Source of the DNA: Zhengitettix transpicula
Taxonomy: Eukaryota > Arthropoda > Insecta > Orthoptera > Tetrigidae
Direction of reading: 5' to 3'
Assembly: GCA_037074705.1 (NCBI GenBank)
Contig: CM073590.1
Span: forward strand, 218,146,746 to 218,210,745
DNA length: 64,000 nt
Part shown: in pieces, positions 10,960-22,840 of the stretch
How the letters are laid out: each line of letters begins with the position of its first letter
How positions within the stretch are numbered: position 1 is the first letter of the stretch
Notes under the pieces: model-generated
Told to the model about the DNA's origin: nothing
The model's database searches: none
The model's input: only the letters and a program-made list of their open reading frames with translations
Translations under genes and position numbers: made by a program

Positions 10960-13900
10960 CTTATGTAACCGCACAACCTGTTTTCAGCTATTAGAGGTAA
11001 CTTTTACCTTATTGTTTATCAACCAATGTTGTACCATAATTATATCACTTAGCTGATTGGTATTCACATCCATAGTGCTCGAATTACAATTAGGGTAATG
11101 TAATGAACTTGTCGTATTCCAATCATGAGTACCCTTTATGGTTGTATAATGTCAAAGGTGTACATTGACAACTAATTCGAAATATTTTAATTAAGTATAT
11201 CATTACAGACTTAACGTATTAATTGTCTAAAATATTAGTAACTATCAAAATATACATCTAGGAATTATTTGACAAATAGAAGCATAAAAAAGTTTTGATA
11301 ATTTTATTTACTTTAGTGGTGTAATTACTTTGTTACCTGCATTTTTGAGAAAAATTATGTCACGATTTTATAGAAGAACTTTGGTATTTACTGTAAGAGA
11401 CATACTTTTTTAAGTTGCGAAGGTTTGTAGTTTATGTATTTAAACTTTAGATGAAAAAGTAGATTAAACTTTTGATCAGAAACTAATAAAAACATATTTA
11501 TTTTAGAGATTTACTCATGTCTAATTTATTTAAATTTTTCTCATAATGTTCTTGAACAAATTCTACTTAGAAAAAAATAATTCTAGAAACCCACTGTTTA
11601 AAATAAAAATAATAATTTCAGTCATGTATAGCCGAAGAACATTTTATCGTTTGAAATCAAGTAATTAAAATAACAATAATGACTCGTTTATTTTGCAGCG
11701 TTTTTGAATACGTTATATTTTAACCCAAATTATTCTGCCATGAGTTTTTTATCAGTTTACCACAAGGTTAATTTATTCTATACAATTTTTATGAACTGAG
11801 TGCATAGACCCTCGTTTAAAATAACCTATCCTGAAGAAAGAAACAATATTTCGAGAAACATTGTGAGGTATTTATATCATCACTTCTAGCGCCAGAATTT
11901 TGCCAATTTTTCTAAATATTAATATTCAGGAACAGACGTAAATTTTCATTTTATTTCTGACAAGGTTTGATATTTGATACTTATCATCATTTTATTTTCA
12001 AAGAAAAAATTCATTTCACTAGCATTAAATCAGCAATGAATATTATTTTAACTTCGTTTGCCGCTTGTGACTTATCATAAAATCAGTACCATACCAATAA
12101 ACAGGTTTTGTGTAAAAAATCAGTTTTTCAGAACTGCTGATTGAATATAATGGCTACCTTCAAATCTTGTGGTATTATCACTTTTTCTTTTAATCTGTCC
12201 CAATATACATATTATTCGTGGCCTTGCTTAGATACTCGTAAGGAATCATTAGAACATTGAGGAAAGCAATTAATAAGACGCTTCCTTGCGCAATTAAGGG
12301 GGAAAACCGCTGACTTCTAAGGAAGTAATGTAGTTGCATGATGCAGTGTGAGAAATTACTAACGCTCTTTGAGTCACATCGGTCGAGAAAATAAAGCATG
12401 ATATATAAAGAAGAATTATATAGTGTTTTTTAAAATAAAGATGCAGAATTTGTTAACCAAATCAGTTTTTTGTAATGAGAAAATTTAAATTCTAAAAATT
12501 ATTTACAAACTGTTAATCCAAAGAGAGTTTTTGTCTCATATTATTTAAGGATGAAACAAAAGTTAAGGTTCTCAGATTTATTTTATCACAGAGATGGTAA
12601 ATTGTATTCTTACGCGTTATGCTGAAATAATTATTATTTTTACTCCAAAAACAATTCTTATTAATAATATTACAGTTATTATTGATGTGGATAAGGGCAG
12701 ATAACACTAATTATATAGAATTTAACAATTTATTTAAACGTAAAACAATCATGTAAAATATTTTTAAAATACTTACTTTCATAAAAATTAATTTCAGTTA
12801 ATTTATTACAAGACGTTACCTTTTTTAAAATTATTACAAATATTAGGTTTGTTTATTTTAATAATATTTGGCTAATCAATTATAATATAAATCTCAGAAT
12901 TCTCTTGCTTCATTTTCTAGCTCAGCAAAACTATTACTTTACGGATAATTTTATCAATGGCCACATTTCTTGGACCATACAATGAAACGAAGCTCTCAAT
13001 TATGCTTACTTAAATGAAAATTTATTATCATTATTATACATTGTCATCAAATTGGAAGATATGCGGCATCATTATCAATGATTAAGGGTGACTAATGAAT
13101 TTACTCCAAACAACTTTCTGTTTCTTGATTTCTTTACTATAAGCCCAAAGTTGTCTTATCTCCTCTCCGCATTTACACTAAAATCTCTAATTACATGGAA
13201 AATATTGCTCGCATTTAATATGCTGCTTGTTAAAAAAAAGTTCTCGTTGGCACGAGACAAGCGGACTTGAAGCATTTTTACTTGAAGATAAATTTTAATA
13301 TCTAACCATACGAACAGTGAAAAAGTGTCTGCATGTTCATCTCCTTTTCAGTCGTAAATTTAGTCCAGAAATAATTTTCGACAATCATTTTTCGTACAGT
13401 TTCAGAACATCCTCTCTACGGTTGATAATCTGAATGCACTTAAAGCTTTTCGTTCTAGTCTTTGGCCAATTTTTTAATTTTTCGCAAATCCGTCCCATTG
13501 CGACAGGTTGAAATTGGTATCTAATCGAATAGTTGTTCTTATTATATTTTCTAAGTGACCAGAGGCCACAGTTTATTGTCTGTAAAGACAGGAACTCTGC
13601 TAAATACTTCTCTACCACCTTTGCGTTATTTGTTTTAACGTAATATTTCTCTTTAAAAACCTTAAATTCAAGATAAACAGGAGCGTGATGATGCCATATG
13701 TCAAATGCTTTGTTACACATGCACAGTCTCTCATTTATGGTGCTCGAATCTGCGACGTGAGAAGTCATTGAGGTGGAACAGGTTCCGCTGGCTGACGTCA
13801 GCAAGTCTACTAACCTTTAAGGCTCACGTGTCTTGCGACAAATTATCTCAAAGCTTCCGCTCGTTCTGTAATATTCAGAAGCGTCGCGATAATAGTGTCT

Positions 13901-16080
13901 TGAACCTACAATTTGCATTTCTTACTCACGTCCAACCACCGTATGACTACTCTCATTTATCACATGACGAATAGCTTATCTTCTAGTATAACACAAAATT
14001 TGGCAATACTAACCTACTCTCTTGCATACGTATACAGTTACCATTAATCATTCCTGATAACTTGTTATCTATGAATTGGCACAAATTTTCTCGCCATCTT
14101 AATTTTTTTACAACACTTGTAAACTGGCAATTTTCCTCCACTGTACCCTGTTATACCTTTGTCTTCCAACTGCAACCCAACGTTGTTGGACGGTTCCTAA
14201 CTATTCTCGTTACAAAGAAATTATATTCCACATCTGTAGCGCTTCCTATACGTTTATTCCGTTGACGTGTGTGTGAATCATACCCCTTGTGCGGTACCAA
14301 TTTGGACATCTCAAATTGGAAACCCATTTCTTATTGCACATTCATAGGTTCCAATACAAAAAATACGTTACTTAAGGGGCCTGGCAGGAAAAATCTCTAC
14401 CGAAACAGTAATCGAACCTAGGACGCCCAGTTTATACGCGGTGCTCTTACCATTTTTTATATTTAAATAATTATTATGTTATTGAATTAAAAAATTAATT
14501 TTAAATTTTATACTTCGTTTAGATATAGACGCACTTTGGTTAAGTTCGGATTTTTCACTTGAGACCCGTCACCTTTCATTTTATAATTGATTAAAAAAAT
14601 TATTTAAGATATAACAAGTTATTTCAGAATAACTAAGTGTGCAAAAAAATTAATATTGTTTCAGATAAGAAGTTTACCACGTCCTACCGACAAATTTTAT
14701 CACAGTCAGACATTTTCTATTAAAATATTAAATTTTTATCTGGCACAATTGAGGCGTTGTAGATTCGAGAAAAACTCGTTTTAAAACAACTGTACTATGG
14801 TGAACTCGACAGAAAAGAAATTTTTCGCTCTTGTATAACGTAAAAGTCGATTTAGTGATATATAAATTACAAAAAAGGCTAAAATACAATGTAAAATTAA
14901 AGGACGTATAGAATTAGTATTTATTAATTTTTGTTTATGTTCTATTTTTTTAAGTATTAAAACATTAAGGAATAATATTAATAAAAATATTAATGATAAA
15001 GTAGGGATAACCCAGTAATGAAACAATAAACTTTTAATGTATAGATCTTTATCTGATAAAATTACGTCTTAAGAAGATAAATTTAGAAAAATCAAAGTCT
15101 TAATTATTTGAAACTATAAATAACAATTGAACATAAATTAATTTTCTTCAATTTTTGTAATCCACTTGGATCGTCTTTGACCGTTTGGCGTGCAGCTCGT
15201 TCCACGTTGAGTTTGCAGAATCGTTTTTAAGCACGTTGGCCATGGTAACGGAACAAACGGCAGTATATAACTAATATCCTTCAATTTCCATTTCCTTCAA
15301 TTTCTTGTAGATTTCGTCACGTGATTCAAGAAACGCAAGAGACGTAACAATGACACATTGCAAAAACTGAGTGACTAGCTCAAAAAGAAAGCTAAAACCA
15401 TTTGAGTTCTTCCTGGTCTTCCGTTTCTTGAATCACCAGACGAAAGCAACAGGAATTGCGGATACGTTGAGTGGAACTTATTTAGCTATTATCATTGTCT
15501 CTGACTTTGCTACTTATTTATCTAATCGTCTTATACTAATTATGAGAGTGCCTGATAAAATGCTACGTCTATTCTTATCCTCCACATGCTTAAATTCAAT
15601 AAAGCTACCAATATCGGAGAATTTCTAGAATTAAGCGTCTTTAGTTTTCGTATTTAAAGTTAAGAGTATATTTATAAATTAAATGAGCAATAAACTTAAT
15701 TAAGAAAAAAAATTAATAAAATAAGTTGGAAGGAGAAAAATTCTAAAAAGACGCGTAGAACGTTTATTATTTTGAAATGGAATAGTCTTAATTGTTTGAG
15801 GCGCTTTTATGAGTCCTTGTCAATGTCTCATTTTAACAAGAAAAATTAAATACGAATGATGTATCGGATCAGTAAAAAAATCATTTGATATAGTTTCAGT
15901 TGTTCCTTTATCGACGGAAAATTCTTATTTAATGTAGGTCATTGTGAAATAAAAACTGTTAGGTGTTTCAAGGAAGATAAAGCAAGACAACTGTTAGTCC
16001 CCGTGACAGATTTCCTGCGGACGTGCGGCCTGTGTAGCGGGAGTATAGTTCCTGCTTTTTTAACAAATGATAAAGCAGTT
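10960..16080. other. AT-rich intergenic DNA with one unexplained ORF and one SINE head
   Basis: The stretch is largely featureless. A 139-codon minus-strand frame at 13385-13804 has unusually even composition and protein-like sequence (residues such as AFDIWHHHAPVYLEFKVFKE) but no family resemblance, signal peptide or clear splice sites. It may be a transposon relic. A tRNA-like SINE head lies at 14390-14453. Confidence 0.35.
14390..14453 (-). mobile_element. tRNA-like SINE head
   Basis: On the minus strand AAGAGCACCGCGTATAAACT runs into CCTAGGTTCGATTAC, which resembles a B box (GGTTCGATTCC), with A-box-like sequence ahead. It shares AGAGCACCGCGTA with 22455-22516. The acceptor stem does not pair properly, so it is a tRNA-derived repeat and not a tRNA gene. 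Confidence 0.5.
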
Positions 16081-16136
16081 GCTGATAACCGAGTTTTAAA
16101 TACAGAGCAACACGTCTCACTGTTCAACACTTTACA

Positions 16137-18113
16137 ATGCGTTCCAGTCAGCTGCTTTTGGTAATCTCTCTGCTCGTCTTCGTAACAACAGGTAACGACA
16201 GGACAGATTTGTCACCAACTAATAGCTTTCAAGAGATAAAATTAATTTAATCATAAATAGACTAATATTACAAAATCATCAATAATGGTAGAGATATTGA
16301 ATTTAAATAATGTAGTTAAAAGTGGAAGATAAGAATACGCCAGGATGTTATAAGGTGCTTTCATACTTCACATATAACAAAAGAAAAGTATTTTTTCTAA
16401 ACTTAACAAAGCATAATATCTCTAAAAATGCACTTTATGTGGAGCAATTGACGCCTGTGGATACGAACGGCGAACTTAACACTGTTGGAATCTTTTTTTT
16501 GACATTCGAGAATGGGGTAGATAATATTTTAATCCTGAAATTTTCCCTTTCTTCTCCTGTCTGAGTTATCTGGATAGATGAAATCAAATTTGGATGCAAT
16601 TGTGTCGTACATTTGTTGAAAATTTATTGGTGCACGTATTAAAATAATACAATTTTTATATGCTTGATTTATGTAGTTTTATTGTTAATTGTGTGCATAT
16701 AAAATAGGACTTAGGGCTAATTGTGTACAAAGTAAGTGTTCAGTGCACTGGAAAAAATTGGGAGTTTGCGTAATTAGAATTCACTCCAATCCTACTTCTC
16801 GACAAATAAACATTCCTAAATATTTTTAAAGGTTCGCTTAAAAATAATAAATTCTCCTGGAACTCTGACTGTAAAAATGGCTGAACTCAATCGTAAATTG
16901 AATTGTCACCACACGTCGATCCCCATATAACTAAAATTGCTTTTGAAATACCAGAATTAAGTCACGGTTCAATCATTATACATTGTTGTAACGGACTTAC
17001 ACTGATTGCTTTATATACTTTTGTTTAAAACAAATTCGATGGATAGGTATTTTATCTACAAGAGTTTTAATAGGGTATTGAGCAAAACGAAACTCATAAC
17101 GAACGTTTCTTTCTCAATTTAACAAAATTACACACAAAAATATCATAAATATGATTATTTACTGTTGTCTGTAACAAAGATTCACTTATTCTTCATAAGC
17201 ATATTTTTAAATATTCATAAACAGATTTTTAAATATTAAATAAAATAAAAAATACTTTAAAGGATTAAGAGATTATAATCTCAATTTAATAACTGAATAA
17301 AATCTATCGTTAGAAGAAATTCCAGATATACTATTTTTAGTGATATAAATCTCTGAATGTAAATTTCAAGATTCAAATAATAAAATAGAAACTTCTTTGT
17401 TGTAAACCGTATTTCCGTCATTCCGCTTCTTATCTTGGATGTAAAATGTGTATAATTTTCATTTGGTTACTCCAAATTTATTTATTATATTTACATTCCT
17501 ATATATTTCCCATTCAATTATTTTCTTTTTGTTTATAGCAGACTTTCTCAGGAGTCAATACTTCATTCCGTATAATTTGGCACTACTTGCACATAACATT
17601 AGAAATATATTTCTTTACTGAAATGAATAATCCATGAAAATACCTACGCTATATAGAAATTTTTTCTTGTTTATTTGCTAGTCAGTGTTCATACAATTTT
17701 TGTTGGGCGTTCAATGATTTTCAAATTCTGAAAACAGCGTACTTTTTCATTTAATTTTTTAAGTCACATTTTTTTTAAACTAATGTTTGCTTTCTCCTCC
17801 GTAATCACTTTCATTTATTTTGCGTCTCTGCATGATAAAAATTATATATATATAAATTTACTATTACACTATATAATACACATTAAATTACATTTCTTAG
17901 AATATGTGGTTAATATTATAAAGGGTATATGTTCAAATTAATGTGTAAACTTTTAACCAACATTTTTGTTTTACAGCGAGCTCTTTCGTGGAAGATACGA
18001 CAGATTTCATCCAAGACGACTTGATGTGGAAATCTGGTGATAATCCTTATTACAATTCAAGATTTAGACGATCATTGGTTTTGGCTGCTCTTCTACCGCC
18101 CTACCGTATTTGA
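16137..18113 (+). CDS. Secreted prepropeptide, two exons, 63 aa, predicted 13-residue product
   Basis: Exon 1 (16137-16191) encodes a signal peptide, MRSSQLLLVISLLVFVTT, and ends at ACAACAG before GTAACG in phase 1. Exon 2 (17977-18113) follows a good acceptor (TTTTGTTTTACAG) and keeps frame to a stop. Residues 20-46 form an acidic propeptide rich in Asp. R47-F-R-R50 is a furin-type site that would release SLVLAALLPPYRI (residues 51-63). The gene shares signal-exon layout, intron phase, size and furin site with the 22.8, 36 and 45 kb genes, but lacks their Gln start, poly-Ala run and Trp-Gly end. A TTTAAATA about 30 bases before a TTCAACA is a plausible weak promoter. The function is unknown; a defence or signalling peptide is inferred only from the architecture. 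Confidence 0.65.
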
Positions 18114-18249
18114 CGTAGGATTCAGCGAGATGGTTCTCACCACTCCAGACAACATTTACAGACATCTCGCAGAAAATTTTCTGAGATGGTTTGTCTGATT
18201 TTTGCGCACCAACAATACGAAAACATCCTAAATTTGCATTAAACATTCG

Positions 18250-21200
18250 ACTTAATCGGTACAGACAAAAAATATAATCAAATGTTCAGTTTCTCTCCGT
18301 GAAGAGTTACATGGAAACATTTATATTTACTCATGAAAGAAATGTACCTGACTGATTTGTAAAATTATTTAATTAAATTATTTCTAAATTATAATATTTA
18401 TATTTAAGCCGTACTTCATTTATCCTACTGAAATCCGGAATATTTACTTCGAAAATAGGACGAAAGTTACTTTGCTATCATAACTTTCCAATTCAGAAAT
18501 AATAAATACACGAGTTTTTTTCCGCATGAGTTTCCAATGAGTCTTTGAAAAAGTATACATTTCATGTAATGTATGTATATTCTTTAAGAGTCGTAATTAA
18601 ATTTAAATGTCTTCCAGGAAAATAAATATTGATTATGGGAGAAGCCTGGGTCAAATGCGAGAATCAAGAGTACAAATATATATCTACACGTGGAAGAATA
18701 TACAATACAATAAATACATAAATAACAAAAATATAAAATTAATTTGTAAACGACAAGAAATTAAAACAATAGTAAATAAGGATTATTACATAAAGGAGAT
18801 GAAAAATTCGTTACAAAAATATGAGACAAAAAATATACAAATTTAAAAATTTATTATTATTTTAAACACAAGCAATTTAGACAGACAGACATTAATACCT
18901 AATGAAACTTATAATATTATTATTTTAAACGGAATAACTTCAGACGTAAAAGAAATTCCACCTTCACGTAAAAGTATCAAAAGAATTCGCGGCCATGAAT
19001 TCAATGGATTTCTAATTCAAACTCATTACTGACTTCCGAAAATCATAATTCTTGTGTTAAATAAGAAGACTCGGGGAAATAAATGAAGAAAATGGAAAAT
19101 CAGTGACTGCAGTCAGTTGCTATGGAACTTAAACATATTATTTTCTGTTTTGAAATGCCATTCTCTTCAAAAACATTAATGCTCGGGATTAAATTATTTT
19201 AACAAACTGTATTGAGCGTAGTGCAACTTTTGGAAATACGCAATTATCATATTTACCAATAATACGTGGCCTCGCCCATAGTTTTGCAGTACGTAATGTA
19301 GGGATCCAGCGTATACATAGTAATCTCGCGATTAATTACTAATTTAGGCTGCTGAATAACACAGGACAGCAATGGATGCATCAGTTCTATGAGATTAGCA
19401 TAAATTCAGGACCATTCACTATCCGAGTTTTAACACTGATGACGCAATCTGTCCAGCGTAGTGGAATCTAACATTATCATATCCGTAGGTGAAATTGACG
19501 TGTTACAGCAACCAGTCATTTAGACGCGTTCTCCTATAATACTGTTCTGATCCATATAAATCGATATTTCATTACTTTATAAATAATTTAAAATGATTAA
19601 ATTCTGTGTGCTGGAATAAAAATTGTTGTTTGATTTATAAAATTTAATATATCGAACTTATGAAGTAGTGTAAATAAAGTTGGATTAAAAAGTTTATGGA
19701 CGGTTAGTAATGTTGAAATTTATGTCTGTGTATATATATTACGATTAGAAACAAAATGTGAGGTCTGTTTTTTTGCCATATTGTTCCTAATCGTAATTTA
19801 TGGACGGTTAGTTTAATGATTTGAAGGAAAAAGTTAGTTGATTTTTATAAACGAAAATAATTCAGTGACTTGCGTAGAGAAGAACGGCACGCGTTATTAC
19901 CATATCGGTTTTTATCGTGAGCCGGAGATTAAAAACGCTGAATAAGTCTTGGTAATCAGTTTCAGATTTAAATTTTTGCGAAGGTTTTTCATTATTAAAT
20001 GTCCCGTCTGGTCTGTCTCGTTGTATTTCTTCAATTTTCACATGATTTATTTATAATTTTTCTTCATATTCCGCTTCAGTGGACATAATAATGAATTTTT
20101 TTTTCATTTATTACATAACCGTGATTTTATTTAATAATAAATTCTTAAATAGTTAGCAGCGTCCATTTCTGTACGTTATTAAATTTTGCGACACACTCTG
20201 TCTAAGGAGGCGTTCAAATGCATAGAACAGAGAAGAGAGTTCGACCAACTCGACCAGATGTCATTATGTAAATTGGAGAGTCCTGCTGTGGGGAGCCTGG
20301 GAGGGAGCTACGGTTCAATGTAATTGTTTCACCGAGGAGAGGTACTTGCAAAGAAATTGGACTAATAGCGTCGCAGACTAGACGCGTTCGTGAACAACGT
20401 TCAGGGATTTACTACTCCATTCCGAGATAAATAAATAATTCAAAATGTTCAACTCACTATTTTGTAATTTTATACATTTAGTCTGCGGAAAAAGCTTACA
20501 ATTATTACGAACATTATCATGAACAATGTACATAATTCAAATTTAAATGTTTACCATGGTTTGCCTGTTGCCCGAGACGAAACCCATAAGCCGTGAACAG
20601 TCATTATAATTTTCTTCACAAACTGTTGTTTCCCACGCCATTAAACAACAAATGATCTTCCTTCGTCTAGTTTTATATAATCTCTTGGAACTGTATATCT
20701 TACACACTATCAGCTTTGCAACAAATAACCGAATATTTCATGGTCAATGAAAAAAAAAATCTGTTTGATGTTGTCATTTCATTATTTCCTCTACCTATCA
20801 CCAAATGACTCTTAATTACACATTTAACGTTATAATGAAACTTCCCGTGTTTTACTCTCCGTGTCACTACTTCGTGTCCAATTTGAATACGCTCAGGAGT
20901 GAATTTTTCATTTAAGAGATTAATATGGTACATTTGCTCTTTATTTTCATTGTGTAATAATTTCTAAAATTCTAGCCTATTCCATCATTGCAGATTTAAA
21001 CCAAAACCGATACTCAATTTTCAAACACAGAAAAGTAAAGTTCAGCGATTTTGAAAATTTAAGTGAGGAAGAAAGACAAAAGTGATACAAGTGGAAAATA
21101 TCTTCTATTTGTAACTCACAAATGCGGAGCTATTCTTTTCGCAGACCCAAATCTGGGATAAAAGTGTGAGAGACAAATTTATACAGTAATAGTAATAATT

Positions 21201-21330
21201 GTAAATATGATAAACTGTAAATAATAATGGTGAAGAAAATAAATTTTTCATAATAAAACTGACGTTATCATATGTTCTAATAAATAAAACAGATAGTTTG
21301 TTTGTATGTATTAATTTATGTTTTTATATC
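18250..21330. other. AT-rich intergenic DNA
   Basis: Nothing beyond short frames and AT-rich text was recognised. A somewhat GC-richer patch near 20200-20400 has no open frame of note. Confidence 0.4.
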
Positions 21331-22172
21331 TATTAAAACCCCTTACAGCATGGGAAAGGAGCACCTTTTGGGATGGGGGTTGTGGAAGGAAGGAAAATAA
21401 CGCGAATACAACAGAAATTGGAGTCAAATCCTAGTTTATGAATATTTCTCAGTTTAATTGTGACATTAAAATTGTCATTTAACCCCCAGATGCGGGGGTG
21501 GAAATTCGGGAACTTGCAAAAACACGGCCGATATTTGCGTTGAATAAATATTTTTCAGGGTTAATTATATTGACTGTATTTCTACCGATGTTGCTAGTGT
21601 ATAATTTTAAACCCTTACGGCATGGGAGGTGAGTACCCTTAGGGGTGGGGCTGGAGGTACGTTCCATAAAATTAACGCAAAAACCACCGAGATTCGAGTC
21701 AAATCGTGGTTATGGATGTTGCTGATATTATTTATGACAAAATGGACAAATCGCGGGGGTGGGTGTTGGCTGGGGTGAGGGGCTGGACGGAGTTGGGCGG
21801 GGGTAGAAATTTTCAAAGAATATGAATATTTCGGGATAAATTAAATTCATAAAATTTCTCCTTTGGGGCTTGGGAGGGGAGCACCCTTCAGGGTGGGGTT
21901 GGAGTCGCATTACATAAAAATAACGCAAAAGCTTTCGAGACTGTAGTTGAATCCGGCGGTGTGGATGTCACTGAGTTTGTTTATAACATTTAACTTTCTG
22001 TTTAATCCACATAGTCGAGGTTGGTCAACCCATTTCGGCATGGAAGGTGAGCACATTTAAGGACATGGCTCGAGGTGCGTTACATAAAAATAACGCAAAA
22101 GCAACCGAGATTGTAGTCAAATCGTGGGTTATGGATATATGACAACCCGGGCAACGCCGGGCACCCAGATAG
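21330..22172 (+). mobile_element. Helitron-like element with tandem internal units
   Basis: About four diverged units, starting near 21340, 21608, 21860 and 22030, each contain a CCC(C/T)T..GGCATGGGA-type GC-rich block, a TAACGC(A/G)A motif and an (A/G)TTGTAGTCAAAT-type motif. The array ends in CCCGGGCAACGCCGGG, a stem-loop, then CACCCAGATAG followed by T. A short GC-rich hairpin close to a CTRR-like end and a T is the classical 3' end of Helitrons. The GATAG is off-consensus. No Rep/helicase frame is present, so it would be non-autonomous. Confidence 0.6.
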
Positions 22173-22356
22173 TTAATAATAAAATAGAAATGGGTATTAT
22201 CCATGACTTATGTATAATTTTCTTTAAATTAAGCACTTAAACTTAAGCTAATTTCTTAACTATTTCGACTTTTAGGAAAAGTTACTCTTTCCAGAATGTT
22301 TTCAGTAATCGTATTGACAAACATTAACGGATTAGGATAGAAAGTTCTCGACTGTA

Positions 22357-22425
22357 TGGGTAATCCAACCCCGTATCTCCGCTTAGTACGCGGTACTCTA
22401 ACCACTGAGATATCTGTATCCGTTA
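22357..22425 (-). mobile_element. tRNA-like SINE head, left member of an inverted pair
   Basis: The minus strand reads CTCAGTGGTTAGAGTACCGC, an A-box-like segment, and later GGGGTTGGATTACCC, a decayed B box. It faces the copy at 22455-22516. Confidence 0.5.
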
Positions 22426-22454
22426 TAAATTCCTGATCACAGGCTCACTAATGA

Positions 22455-22516
22455 CAGTTGCAAGAGCACCGCGTACCAGTCGGATATCCTGGGTTCGATT
22501 CCCAGATCGGTAGGCA
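22455..22516 (+). mobile_element. tRNA-like SINE head, right member of an inverted pair
   Basis: GCAAGAGCACCGCGTACCAG is followed by CCTGGGTTCGATTCCCAG, a near-perfect B box and T-arm. The 5' and 3' ends do not form a tRNA acceptor stem. It lies 30 bases from an inverted relative. Confidence 0.55.
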
Positions 22517-22840
22517 TTGTTATATCCCAATCAGTCTATTCAGTTTCATAGCCATTAGAGCTCGACTTTGAAATAATTTCTTCTGTTCTTAAATTACATC
22601 AGATTACTTGTGCAATTCACAAAATAAGTATGTCGGATTATCACACTGCTTCTAGACTAAGTGCAAGGAAAACAAAGAGGGACGGAAAGGTCGCCTGAGG
22701 TGGTCGTTGCAAGAACGATTTATAGTCGCTGGAAGAGGGACCGTGATAAATGTAGAAATAATAAACAGATGGTAATAATTTTAAAAAATATATAATTATA
22801 AAAATCATGTTGGTAAGTGTATTAAATAGTCTGCTGGAGA

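Noticed and set aside
13385..13804. 139-codon minus-strand ORF
   Set aside because: It is protein-like, but with no family, promoter or splice sites I could not support it as a gene; a transposon relic is likely.
15200..15260. Short minus-strand ORF with HAKRSKT
   Set aside because: It is only about 31 codons with no signal peptide or acceptor, at chance level.
22455..22516. Possible true tRNA gene
   Set aside because: The B box and T-arm are good, but the acceptor and D arms do not pair and an inverted relative is adjacent, so it is SINE-derived.
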